A DNA stretch of 64,000 nt, taken from positions 930,001 through 994,000 of the forward strand of contig NZ_OX366349.1 in NCBI RefSeq assembly GCF_947250775.1, written 5' to 3'. Below are positions 47,574 to 56,191 of the stretch, piece after piece. Source of the DNA: Wolbachia endosymbiont (group A) of Rhinocyllus conicus (lineage in GTDB: Bacteria; Pseudomonadota; Alphaproteobacteria; Rickettsiales; Anaplasmataceae). A program made the translations under genes and the position numbers. The notes under the pieces are model-generated. The model was not told the origin of the DNA and ran no database searches. It was given only the letters and a program-made list of their open reading frames with translations. Positions within the stretch are counted from its first letter, which is position 1. Each line of letters begins with the position of its first letter.

Positions 47574-47773
47574 AAAAAGCATCTGGTGTTTTAAGCTTAA
47601 GCATTAGGTGGAGAAGGGAATAACTTTGAAGATTATCTTAGATATAAAATCTGTTAGCAAGACAAGAGTTCCCTTCTCAAAAGTACAGGCTGGACGGTAT
47701 CATAGAAAGACCTAAATGGTTCTAATTCTGTATTCACAAGGTAAGCCTTACTTTTCATTTTTAATAGTAGTAT
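47574..47773 (+). ncRNA. Candidate IS110 bridge RNA (leader of decayed copy)
   Basis: Arms GAGAAGGG (47611-47618) and CCCTTCTC (47671-47678) around a 52-nt loop that differs from the other copy, then a second stem AGGCT...AGCCT with a nearly unchanged loop. See the leader of the intact copy. Confidence 0.5.
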
Positions 47774-47785
47774 ATGGAGTTACAT

Positions 47786-48807
47786 ATGATCAACAACTTT
47801 TTAGGTATAGATGTTTCAAAAGAACACTTTGATGTTTCTCTCTCATTTATAAGTAAAAAAGGAAAACGTGAAACTAGAAAACGGAAGTTTAAAAACGATG
47901 ATACAGGGTTTCAAGGTTTGCTGAACTTTCTACAAAAACATAATGTAGAAGAAGTAAAAGCTTGCATGGAATTCACGGGTTGTTATAGCGAGGCTTTAGC
48001 TGAATTTCTATACAATGCTGGACATTTTGTTAGTGTTGTAAACCCAGCTTGCATAAGATTTTATGCAAAAAGTAAGCTTACACGACAAAAAAATGATCAG
48101 ATTGATGCAGAGATTATTGCAGATTATTGTCAAAAACAGGAACCTTCCCGTTGGATGCCACCATCTCCTAAAAAGAAAAAATTAAAACATCTTTATCGTT
48201 GCTCAGATGCGTTAAAAAATGAGTTAACATTAGTAAATAATCATTTAGAAAAAAAAGAGAGACTATCTGAAGAAGTTGTAAATGCTTGGGAAAGCCTTGC
48301 AATGCACATAGAACAATCAATAGAAACAATAAAAACTCCATACGTGAACTATTAAAACAACACAAAGATTTGTTGGAGGACTTTCAACTCCTATTAACTA
48401 TTCCAGGAATAGGAGAAGAATCAGCAATAGCTATTTTAGCTGAAATTCCTGATATAAAAGCCTTTATAAATGCCAGGCAATTGGCAGCATACGCTGGAAC
48501 TATACCACGAAATATAACATCAGGCTCATCTGTACATGCCAAGCCCAGATTAAGTAAAACCGGTTTACAAACATTACGTAAGGCAATGTATTTTCCTGCT
48601 ATAGTAGCTAAGAATCACAATCCTATTGTTATGACTTTTTGCGAAAAATTAAAAGAAAAAGGCAAGCATGCTATGTCTATAGTTGGTGCTGCAATGCGTA
48701 AGTTACTTCATATAGTCTTTGGTGTTTTAAGTTCAAGAAAGGCTTTTGACCCAGATCATATCAAGAACTACAGAGCTAGAAGGTTGAATAAAGGTTTAGT
48801 ACTTTAA
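47786..48807 (+). pseudogene. IS110-family transposase, frameshifted
   Basis: First part (to 48355) carries FLGIDVSKEHFDVSLSF and RQKNDQIDAEIIADYCQ; the second part (from about 48343) carries LLTIPGIGEESAIAILAEI and KTGLQTLRKAMYFPA. One base is lost near 48340 (KTPYVNY end) relative to the intact copy. The conserved catalytic segments are otherwise present. Confidence 0.88.
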
Positions 48808-48879
48808 AATTAAAAAATGCTTCCAATCTATATTAATTACAAAAGACTTTAGAATTTTATTTTTTAGGAGTGTAAACTT

Positions 48880-49253
48880 ATGCAAACAATAATACTCAAT
48901 AATCCAATAACAGTTAATGGGGTTTCTGTTGCAGAGCTAACTATTAGGCGTCCAAAAGTTAGGGATTATTTGGCAATTGAACGCTTAAATGGTAGTGACT
49001 TGAGTAAGGAAATCACCCTAACTGCAAATTTAACATCGGTTACGAAGGAAACTATAGAAGAGTTGGATATTGCAGACTATGCTAAAGTACAAGAAGTGCT
49101 AAAGGATTTTTTTTCACCGATTATACAAAAAACTTGAGATCGAAAGTACTTGCACTCAGCTCTGTCACGGGTGGTGGAATTGAGCAAATACTCAATATGG
49201 AGATGGATGAGTTTATTCTATGGTGTAAAGCAACAAAGGAAGTTAAATGTTAA
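48880..49253 (+). CDS. Phage tail assembly chaperone gpE/gpE' with a -1 frameshift site
   Basis: P2-like gpE family, an assembly chaperone for the tape measure protein. The zero-frame product is 85 aa (48880-49137), opening MQTIILNNPI and ending FFSPIIQKT. In the -1 frame the sequence stays open to 49253 and reads ...SKVLALSSVTGGGIEQILNMEMDEFILWCK, the typical extension. The run T8 at 49107-49114 offers the canonical slippery T TTT TTT. Preceded by TAGGAGTG ribosome-binding site. First surviving gene of the tail module after the IS110. Confidence 0.83.
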
Positions 49254-49451
49254 TCTTGAATTTTCTTGCTGATTAACAAAATGGTATCTGAAGTTTAAAA
49301 TCAAAAAATGCTCTTATCGCATCTTATGTGGAATAGTACCTTACACAAATTTATTAAATGTTGTTGGTTAGTGTATAACGCTATACAGGATGTGGGTTGG
49401 AAGTATTTTTTGATTACGGTACAGTTTGAATAATTTTTTTATTGACTCACA

Positions 49452-49756
49452 AGACGGTATCTAGCTATTGAGAGACTTAATGGTAGTGATCTGAGTAAGG
49501 AAGTAACTTTGACTGCCAATCTAACATCAGTTGCAAAAGAAGCAATTGAAGAGTTGGATATTGCTGATTATGTAAAAGTGCAAGAAGTATTAAAGGATTT
49601 TTTTTCACCAATTATCCAAAAAACTTGAGATTAGAAATACTAGTGCTTGGCTCTATCATAGGTGGTGGAGTTGAGCACATTCTTGATATGGAGATTAGTG
49701 AATTTATTTCATGGAGCAAATTAGCAAGGGAGCTTAAATGTCAACGTTATCTATAA
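49452..49756 (+). pseudogene. Second, 5'-truncated gpE/gpE' copy
   Basis: Repeats the previous gene from codon RDYLAIERLNGSDLSKE onward with substitutions that are mostly silent or conservative (YVKVQEVL, TSVAKEAIEEL). The start and first 30 codons are missing; a TGA lies just upstream. It keeps T8 at 49598-49605 and the -1 frame extension (LGSIIGGGVEHILDMEISEF), which overlaps the start of the tape measure gene. The 200 bp between the copies (49254-49451) contain no gene. Confidence 0.8.
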
Positions 49757-52029
49757 AAATCGGAGCTGTTTTAGATGGCAGTTTTAATACTGTAATAAAG
49801 GGCAGTAGTAATCAACTTACTTATCTTGGTGAGAACATAAGGAAGCTTGACTCATCTTTAAAATCAGTATCAAAATTTAAGCAGTTGGGTCATGATGTTT
49901 TGACTAGCAGGAGGTCGTGGAAGGGCTTTGAAGATCAAGTAAAATCTTTAGCTAAACAAATGAAGGCAATAGAGAAACCGAGCAAAACCTTAAAAGCAGA
50001 ATTTGACAAGGCCAAAACCTCCGCAATAAAAGCAAAAGAAGCATATTTGAAAAAGAGAGATGCTTTGCATTCATTTAATGAAGAAGTAAGAAAAAGTGGA
50101 AGAAATATTAAGTCATTAGTAAGTGATCAATATAAACTTGGTTCTTCTATTGAAGTGCTAAAAGGTAAGTATGGTAAGCTTGGGTCTGCAATACGTAGTC
50201 ACCAAAGTTTTTTAGCAAGCAAAGCACATTTTAAGTCACAAATTATAGAGACTATTGGGCTAGGGCTAACGCTTGCAGCGCCAATTAAAGTTGCTGTTGA
50301 TTTTGAATCGGCTATGGCTGATGTAAAGAAAGTAGTAAAATTTGTGCAAAATGACACTAAAGATGAAGCATTAAAGTTTGCTAAAGAGTTAAAGAAATTA
50401 TCTCGGGAGATACCCTTGTCAGCTGCAGAATTAGCACAAATAGCTGCAAGTGGTGGTCAGCTTGGTATTGACAAAAATGATCTTATAAAGTTTACAACAG
50501 TAGTTGCCAAAATGACCACAGCGTTTGATATGTCGGCAGAAGAAGCTGGTAATGCTATTGCGAAAATATCCAACGTCTATGGAATTAAAGTTGATGGTAT
50601 GGAAAATGTAGGTAACATAATAAACCATCTCTCAGACAATACCGCTGCTAAAGCACAAGAAGTGGTTCTTACATTAAATAGAATTGGTGGTAATGCTAAA
50701 CAGTTTGGTTTAGAAGTTGATCAAGCAAGTAGCTTAGCAAGTACGTTCATAAGTTTAGGTAAACAACCTGAAAAAGCAGCAACTGCTATAAATAACTTTC
50801 TTAGTAAACTACAGACTGCAAGAGAGCAAAGTCCTGAATTTCACGATGCATTAGATGAGATGGGAACAAGTATAGAAGAGCTCGAACAAACCATTAAAAA
50901 AAATCCTCAAGAGGCAATATTACAATTCCTTGAAACTTTAAAAAGAATAGACGATCAAGAGCGTGCCGGTATTCTTATGAATCTATTTGGCGCTGGGTTT
51001 CAAGATGACATTGCTCTTTTAGTAGGAAGCTTAGACATTTATAAGAAAGCTATTGAACAGGTAGCTGATAAAGGAAAGTACCGCTCCTCAATGCAGAAAG
51101 AATTTGAAAATCGGGCAAACACTACAGCTAATAAATTACAATTACTTAAAAATGCAGTATTTGAAGCTGGCATGAATCTAGGGTCAGTGATGTTGCCTAC
51201 TTTAAATTATGTAGCTGGAAGTTTGAAAGCAATAACAGAGCGTATAGCTTCTTTTGCAGAAAAATATCCAACTTTAACTACGGTAATCATGAGTACTTTA
51301 GCAGCTTTGATAAGTTTGAAAGTCTTAGTAGTGGGAGTAGGCTATGGAATTACTTTATTAGGAAGTACAATTTTTGGTCTTAAAGCAACGATATTGGCAA
51401 CATTTTCATTTTTATCAGCTATAGTTTTTCCTGCAGTAATAACAGGGCTAAGAGCAATAACACTCGCTGTAATGACTAACCCAATCGGACTTTTAATAGC
51501 GAGTCTTGTTGCTGGTGCAGCTTATGTTCTAACTAACTGGCAAAAAGTGAAAGACTTTTTCTCTAGCTTTTGGAAATCACTCATTGAACCTATAGGAAAA
51601 GCTTTTTCATGGATGGGAAATACAGTTAGTAGCATATTTGCTGAGAATAACCCGATTAGAAAATTTGAAAATAATGGAAATTTTGTTAATAAGCTTTCTA
51701 AAAATAGCATTTTCAGTAACGGAAACCCATTGACAAGTAATAGTGCTATTAAACAATTTTCAGAAAATAGTAAAGGCAATTTTGAGAGTTTTAAAGTTAA
51801 AGGTGTTATAGAAGAAAAAAGAGCTATAGAACAAGAAGAAGTTGAGAAAGCATTCAAGAAAAGTAGATATGAAAATAGGGAATCTAAAGTATATAACCAA
51901 GCATTCTATCAAACGTTTAATATCAACATTAAATCTGAAGATGTGCGCAGTGTTGCTGATGCAGTAATAGAACGATTTAGAGAACAAGCACGTGGGGCAC
52001 TTTTTGACATAGTTGAAGAGTTACATTGA
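49738..52029 (+). CDS. Phage tail tape measure protein
   Basis: Determines tail length and is ejected with DNA. 763 aa, with an N-terminal helical, Lys-rich region, the TP901-type core (residues about 180-450; ELAQIAASGGQLGIDKNDLIKFTTVVAKMTTAFDMSAEEAG, VLTLNRIGGNAKQFG), then hydrophobic segments around 510-610 (LTTVIMSTLAALISLKVLVVG, MTNPIGLLIASLVAGAAYVLTNW). Downstream of gpE as in P2; stop overlaps the gpU start (TGATG). Confidence 0.93.
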   Translation: MSTLSIKIGAVLDGSFNTVIKGSSNQLTYLGENIRKLDSSLKSVSKFKQLGHDVLTSRRSWKGFEDQVKSLAKQMKAIEKPSKTLKAEFDKAKTSAIKAKEAYLKKRDALHSFNEEVRKSGRNIKSLVSDQYKLGSSIEVLKGKYGKLGSAIRSHQSFLASKAHFKSQIIETIGLGLTLAAPIKVAVDFESAMADVKKVVKFVQNDTKDEALKFAKELKKLSREIPLSAAELAQIAASGGQLGIDKNDLIKFTTVVAKMTTAFDMSAEEAGNAIAKISNVYGIKVDGMENVGNIINHLSDNTAAKAQEVVLTLNRIGGNAKQFGLEVDQASSLASTFISLGKQPEKAATAINNFLSKLQTAREQSPEFHDALDEMGTSIEELEQTIKKNPQEAILQFLETLKRIDDQERAGILMNLFGAGFQDDIALLVGSLDIYKKAIEQVADKGKYRSSMQKEFENRANTTANKLQLLKNAVFEAGMNLGSVMLPTLNYVAGSLKAITERIASFAEKYPTLTTVIMSTLAALISLKVLVVGVGYGITLLGSTIFGLKATILATFSFLSAIVFPAVITGLRAITLAVMTNPIGLLIASLVAGAAYVLTNWQKVKDFFSSFWKSLIEPIGKAFSWMGNTVSSIFAENNPIRKFENNGNFVNKLSKNSIFSNGNPLTSNSAIKQFSENSKGNFESFKVKGVIEEKRAIEQEEVEKAFKKSRYENRESKVYNQAFYQTFNINIKSEDVRSVADAVIERFREQARGALFDIVEELH

Positions 52030-52376
52030 TGTTGCTTGGAAAATGTAAGCTTGAACCAACAAGCCTAAGATACAGTAAAGAAGAAAGGTGGTATACAATT
52101 GAATGTATTGAAAAAACGTCGCTACAAAACATTGGTTCAGGAATTGAATGTATTGATCTAACAGGAGTGATTTATTCACGTTATCAGAGTAATGGCTTAG
52201 AACAGCTAAAAAATATACGTGATACTCAAGAACCACACGTTCTGGTTGATAATTCAGGAAATATACTTGGGAATTTTGTTATTATTAATGTAGAAGAAAA
52301 ACAGATATTATTTTTTCCTGATGGAAAACCAAGAAAAGTTGAGTTTATTTTGAAGTTAAAAAGTTACAGCAAGTGA
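52029..52376 (+). CDS. Phage tail protein gpU
   Basis: P2 gpU-like tail terminator/completion protein, 115 aa, containing YSKEERWYTIECIEKTSLQNIG and the conserved end EEKQILFFPDGKPRKVEFILKL. Start at ATG 52029, overlapping the tape measure stop by one base; its TGA overlaps the GTG of gpX. Confidence 0.9.
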   Translation: MLLGKCKLEPTSLRYSKEERWYTIECIEKTSLQNIGSGIECIDLTGVIYSRYQSNGLEQLKNIRDTQEPHVLVDNSGNILGNFVIINVEEKQILFFPDGKPRKVEFILKLKSYSK

Positions 52377-52582
52377 TTTATTATTACACTAAAGAAAACG
52401 AAATGTTAGATGAAATTTGCTGGAAACATTATGGATACAGTAGTGAAGCAGTGGAGGAAGTATTGCTTGAAAATCCAGGACTTGCAGAACATGGAAGTTT
52501 TTTGCCCGCTGGATTGAGAATTAAGCTTCCTAAAATTCAAAAAATACCGAAAGAATCTGTTATAAACATTTTAGATGAATGA
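52373..52582 (+). CDS. Phage tail protein gpX (LysM-like)
   Basis: 69-aa P2 gpX-like protein with a single LysM-type fold: YYYTKENEMLDEICWKHYG ... LLENPGLAEHGSFLPAGLRIKLP. GTG start. Its TGA overlaps the ATG of gpD. Confidence 0.9.
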   Translation: MIYYYTKENEMLDEICWKHYGYSSEAVEEVLLENPGLAEHGSFLPAGLRIKLPKIQKIPKESVINILDE

Positions 52583-53879
52583 CACCAGATTTTGATATAG
52601 TAGCAAAAAATAACCCAGTAACAGAGCTTTTAAAAAAGAGTTTAATATTACTACGTGTCACTGATGGATGGCTTTGTTGCATCGCTACTTATGAAAGGCT
52701 AACTATAGCTAGGATTATAAGCAACCTATTGAAAATCTTGTTTTTTTGCAATCAATCTGATCAAATTTAAGAATAGTAATTTATTATTTATATTAATAAA
52801 CTTAATTCTATTGAAAATAGCTAAAGCATTGAAATTCTTGAATTTTAGCCGGATTAGTGAGTGGTAGTGAAATTTCTTTTACTCAAATTTAGGTATTCAC
52901 TGACCGTTCTTGTTATAAATACCAGAATAATAAGCTACTGATATTCTCCATCTTTTTTATCTTTAATCCATCATAGCTAGCGATGCAACAAAGCCCTGAT
53001 GGATCAGGTACTACAAGTGACGAAGCTGAGATATGTATTAATTATAGTTCTAGCGCTTTAGAACTTAAGGGTAATTTACAGGTTTTTCTAGGATATAAAG
53101 AAACAGGTTTATTACCTATGGGGGTATATAAGGCAAATCAAATTACAATACAAAGTCCACCACAAACTTTAAGAATAAAATGTGACGCTGCAAGTTTAAG
53201 AGGATCATTAAAGGAAAGAAAATCAAAGGAATGGAAAGACATTACCTTGGGAGATTTGATTAAAGAAATAGCACAAGAACATGGGTATGAAGGTAAAGTC
53301 GCTGAAAGATTTGAAAATATATTTATACCACATACCATTCAAGCAGATGAAAGCGACATGAGTTTTTTGGAAGGATTAGGCAAAAAATATGATGCACTAG
53401 TAAAACCAGCAGGAGGATATATAATTTTTATTCCGAAGGGAGAAGCAAGATCAGCGACTGGAAAGATGTTAGGTACAACAGTATTAACACCTAAAGATAT
53501 TATAAATTGGGAGGTAAATTTTAATGTGCGTAACAAATATGGATCTGTTATTGCAAAATGGCACAGTTATGAAAAGGGAGAAACTATAGAAGAGAAAGTG
53601 GGAAATGAGGGTCCAAGTTATACCCTGCAAACGCTTTACTCTACCGCAGAATCAGCAATTAGTGCAGCAGCAGCTAAGTTAAAACAACTAAAACGTAGTA
53701 CATCAAATTTAAATGTAACTGTTCCTGGTAATCCAGAATTATTTGCAGAAGCTAAGATCAGCCTTTCAGGATTTTGTCAGGAAATTGAAGGTGAATGGGT
53801 AATTAGCAAGGCAGAACATATTCTGAATAATAGAGGATATCAAACTATAGTAGAGGCAACAGTGAGCAAAGCTGTTTAA
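52579..53879 (+). pseudogene. Phage tail gene gpD, interrupted by a MITE
   Basis: P2 gpD (late-control/tail hub) family. The first 30 codons (52579-52669) end in RVTDG; after the MITE and one 9-bp repeat, the frame resumes as DGSGTTSDEAEICINYSS and runs to 53879. Removing 335 bp (MITE plus one repeat) restores a continuous frame of about 321 aa with VTDGSGTT at the joint. The insertion changes the frame (335 is not a multiple of 3), so gpD is inactive unless the downstream part is independently started. Confidence 0.92.
52670..52995 (+). mobile_element. 326-bp MITE, copy 5, in gpD
   Basis: Flanked by the direct repeat CTGATGGAT at 52661-52669 and 52996-53004. This copy landed in unique coding DNA rather than in a palindrome and gives the cleanest view of the 9-bp target duplication. 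Confidence 0.95.
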
Positions 53880-53927
53880 GTGAAACTTAAGCAAATGGTC
53901 ATTTAATTCCAAATAAATATATAATAC

Positions 53928-54446
53928 ATGAACATAAATTCGATCATATATAAAAATAGACTAATTTTATTAATAGCACTAGCAGTATGTATTGTAATCG
54001 TATGTATTTCCTTATCTGAAAAGAGATATAAAGATAGCATTACTAAATTAGAGATTGCATCTGAAACTTGTGACCTAGAAAATATCGAGCTCTTGATACA
54101 AAATAATGTAAATATTGGCGAAAAAGCATTGCATTATGCTGCAGAAAAAGGATGTTTAGAAATTATAAAATTTTTAGTAGAAAAGGATGTTGATATAAAT
54201 ACTGCCAATAAATTTAAGCGAACAGCACTACATTATGCTGCAGATAATGGACATTTAGAAATTGTCAAATTCTTATTAGATAAAGGATCAAATCCTATAG
54301 CTACAGATCGAGATGGAAGAAGACCAAGAGATATGGCTGTAGTGGAATTGCGATATGATAAAAACAAAGGCAAAACATATAGAGAAATCATAAAGCTACT
54401 TGCTAAAGCAGAGGATCAATACGAATCAACAAAAAGTAATCACTAA
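53928..54446 (+). CDS. Ankyrin-repeat membrane protein, 172 aa
   Basis: One N-terminal transmembrane helix (LILLIALAVCIVIVCISLS, residues about 11-29) followed by about three ankyrin repeats: GEKALHYAAEKGCLEIIKFLVEKDVDIN, KRTALHYAADNGHLEIVKFLLDKGSNP, then a degenerate one. Ankyrin genes sit at the end of the WO tail module and are candidate host-interaction proteins. Follows gpD by 48 bp. Confidence 0.9.
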   Translation: MNINSIIYKNRLILLIALAVCIVIVCISLSEKRYKDSITKLEIASETCDLENIELLIQNNVNIGEKALHYAAEKGCLEIIKFLVEKDVDINTANKFKRTALHYAADNGHLEIVKFLLDKGSNPIATDRDGRRPRDMAVVELRYDKNKGKTYREIIKLLAKAEDQYESTKSNH

Positions 54447-54513
54447 AGCTGTAAGTTTTCTATAATCTATACATAAATTTCTAAAACTATCCATAACAAG
54501 TTAATATTTTCAC

Positions 54514-54732
54514 ATGAAAAAGCAAAAAATCCCAATAGCGTTAATAATAACAATAGTTCTACAGACTGTAGGATTCATATGGTGGTTGTCCAAGCTAGAC
54601 TCAAGGGTACAGCTTCACGATAAACTTATTGAATATGGTTTAATGGAAAAAGTGTTAGTACTTGAGGAAAGGGTAAAAAATCTTTCTGAGGAATTAGATG
54701 AATTCAAAGATAACTTAAAGTCTGGTGTATAA
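54514..54732 (+). CDS. Small membrane protein with coiled-coil, 72 aa
   Basis: One N-terminal membrane helix (IALIITIVLQTVGFIWWLS) then a coiled-coil (EKVLVLEERVKNLSEELDEFKDNL). Size and topology resemble a phage holin or spanin-like component, but no family is recognised. Its last 118 bp overlap the convergent phospholipase D gene. Confidence 0.65.
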   Translation: MKKQKIPIALIITIVLQTVGFIWWLSKLDSRVQLHDKLIEYGLMEKVLVLEERVKNLSEELDEFKDNLKSGV

Positions 54733-55229
54733 TGCTTAGACTGCGATTGGCGATTTTTCCAATTTTTGACGTATTGTTCAACTAGTGGAGAATCTCCTGT
54801 TATGATCAGTAGGTTTTCAGCATTTCTTTGCTGAGCGGCATCTGAAAAGTTAAATGATCCGGTTATGATTTTTTGCTCATCAATAATAATTACCTTGCTA
54901 TGAGCAATAGCGGGTTTAAAATCAATCCATATCGGGATTTTGTGCTCAAATAATTCGTTAATTACACTATGTTTTGAACTAGTTTGTGATTCATCTAGAA
55001 TAACCTTAATATCAACTCCACGCTTTTTAGCTTGAACCAAGGATTCAGCAATAGGCTTTGAGGTAAATTGGTATGCCTGAACCAACACGGATTTTTTAGC
55101 ATGATCCACAGAATCAATTATTAGATTGGTGCAATTTTCCCCAGGAGTGAAACATACAGTAGTAGTTGGACAAGAAACACAACCTGATAAAAGTGAGCAA
55201 GTTAATAGAACTAATAAATATCTAATCAT
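54615..55229 (-). CDS. Phospholipase D family nuclease/lipase, lipoprotein
   Basis: Single-HKD PLD-superfamily protein: HSKVIIIDEQKIITGSFNFSDAAQQRNAEN contains His, Lys, Asp and the GSFNF pattern of the Nuc-like subfamily, which dimerises to form the active site. Starting at ATG 55229 it opens with a lipoprotein signal, RYLLVLLTCSLLSGC, so it should be lipidated and envelope-bound. 204 aa, with a Ser/Asn-rich C-terminal extension over the convergent small gene. Its start codon overlaps the divergent patatin start by two bases. Confidence 0.88.
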   Translation of the reverse strand: MIRYLLVLLTCSLLSGCVSCPTTTVCFTPGENCTNLIIDSVDHAKKSVLVQAYQFTSKPIAESLVQAKKRGVDIKVILDESQTSSKHSVINELFEHKIPIWIDFKPAIAHSKVIIIDEQKIITGSFNFSDAAQQRNAENLLIITGDSPLVEQYVKNWKNRQSQSKHYTPDFKLSLNSSNSSERFFTLSSSTNTFSIKPYSISLS

Positions 55230-56139
55230 GACTAAATACATCCTTTCAGTTGACGGAGGAGGCATAAGGGGCATAATACCAGCCATTATTCTAGCAGAAA
55301 TAGAAAAAAGAACAAGAAGAACTATAGCTGAAATCTTTCACTTAATGGCAGGAACCTCAACTGGTGGAATTGTTGTAGCAGGATTATGTAAAAAAGATAA
55401 ACCTCAATATTCTGCTAATGATTTAGTCGAGTTCTATCGGGAATATGGACCATATATTTTTAAATCTTCATTTTTGAGAAGATCAATATTTTCTTGGCTT
55501 AATTGCACACAATACCCACATAAAAATATTGAATCTGTACTGGATAAATATTTTGGAGAGGATATTCTAAAAAACACATTAAGTAAGGTACTGATAACAA
55601 GTTATGATATTCACAATAATCGTCCATTTTTCTTTAAAAGCTGGAAAGAAGGTAATATTAAGCTGAAAGATGCACTCAGAGCTGCAACGGCTGCACCCAC
55701 TTATTTCATACCAAAACATCTAAAAATTGATCAGATAGACAGAGTATTAGTGGATGGAGGGATATTTGCCAATAATCCAGCGGCTTGTGCATATGCAAGT
55801 GGTAAGAAATTGTTTCCTAATGATGATATTCTACTGTTATCGATAGGTACTGGCAGAACAGATAGAAGCATAGAGTATGCCAATTCAAAGAGATTTGGAA
55901 AAATAGGCTGGATAAAACCTTTGTTAAATGTGATGTTTGCCTCTGGATTGGACTGCGTAAATTATCAGATGAATCAAGTAATAGGCAATAGATACGTAAG
56001 AATACAATCGCAATTGAAGCTAGCGTCGGCTGACATGGATAACATTACATCAAAAAATATCAAATTTCTTCAACAGGAGGCAAAGGCAATGATAGAGGAC
56101 AATCAGAAAGTGATAGAAAAATTCTGTATAGAAATATAA
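55228..56139 (+). CDS. Patatin-like phospholipase, copy 2 (prophage)
   Basis: Same family as the gene at 31207: DGGGIRG, GTSTG and the catalytic-Asp block DGGIFANNPA. Start at ATG 55228 because the paralogue begins with the identical residues MTKYILS; 303 aa. Divergent from the PLD gene with overlapping start codons, a pairing of two phospholipases typical of the WO region beyond the tail genes. Confidence 0.92.
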   Translation: MTKYILSVDGGGIRGIIPAIILAEIEKRTRRTIAEIFHLMAGTSTGGIVVAGLCKKDKPQYSANDLVEFYREYGPYIFKSSFLRRSIFSWLNCTQYPHKNIESVLDKYFGEDILKNTLSKVLITSYDIHNNRPFFFKSWKEGNIKLKDALRAATAAPTYFIPKHLKIDQIDRVLVDGGIFANNPAACAYASGKKLFPNDDILLLSIGTGRTDRSIEYANSKRFGKIGWIKPLLNVMFASGLDCVNYQMNQVIGNRYVRIQSQLKLASADMDNITSKNIKFLQQEAKAMIEDNQKVIEKFCIEI

Positions 56140-56191
56140 AATATATAACTACTTTTACTTATATCTTAATATATTATTTCTCAGTAGCCAA

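Larger units (their letters stand above)
45641..47575 (+). pseudogene. comEC: comEC/rec2-like DNA uptake channel gene, disrupted
   Basis: ComEC family membrane protein. The N-terminal part from about ATG 45641 has several hydrophobic helices and the start of the OB-like region (YVKDIIATVKDINDRGSYKQFLLSV). Then a palindrome array encodes VIPAPPF three times, followed by the 326-bp MITE at 46162-46487. The frame resumes at about 46537 with the competence domain (ALLIGKKDGIDQKTMDAIRDSGIAHLFAISGLHLSF) and many membrane helices, and is cut after PIDSILY by an IS110 element. The C-terminal part is absent. Certainly not functional as one protein. Confidence 0.9.
47568..48822 (+). mobile_element. IS110-family insertion sequence, decayed copy
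   Basis: Shares left end, leader and transposase with the element at 29928 but has diverged (many amino-acid differences) and its transposase is frameshifted. It sits exactly between the truncated comEC and the first phage tail gene. The right end is placed near AAAAAATGC at about 48820; the similar TTTAAAATCAAAAAATGCT at about 49296 hints at a duplicated right end. Confidence 0.8.

Noticed and set aside
49254..49451. Possible small gene between the two gpE copies
   Set aside because: No frame with a credible start and composition; it looks like duplicated IS110 edge plus spacer.
54615..55286. Longer phospholipase D start at 55286
   Set aside because: The extra N-terminal residues would lie before a clear lipoprotein signal peptide and inside the patatin gene; ATG 55229 fits better.
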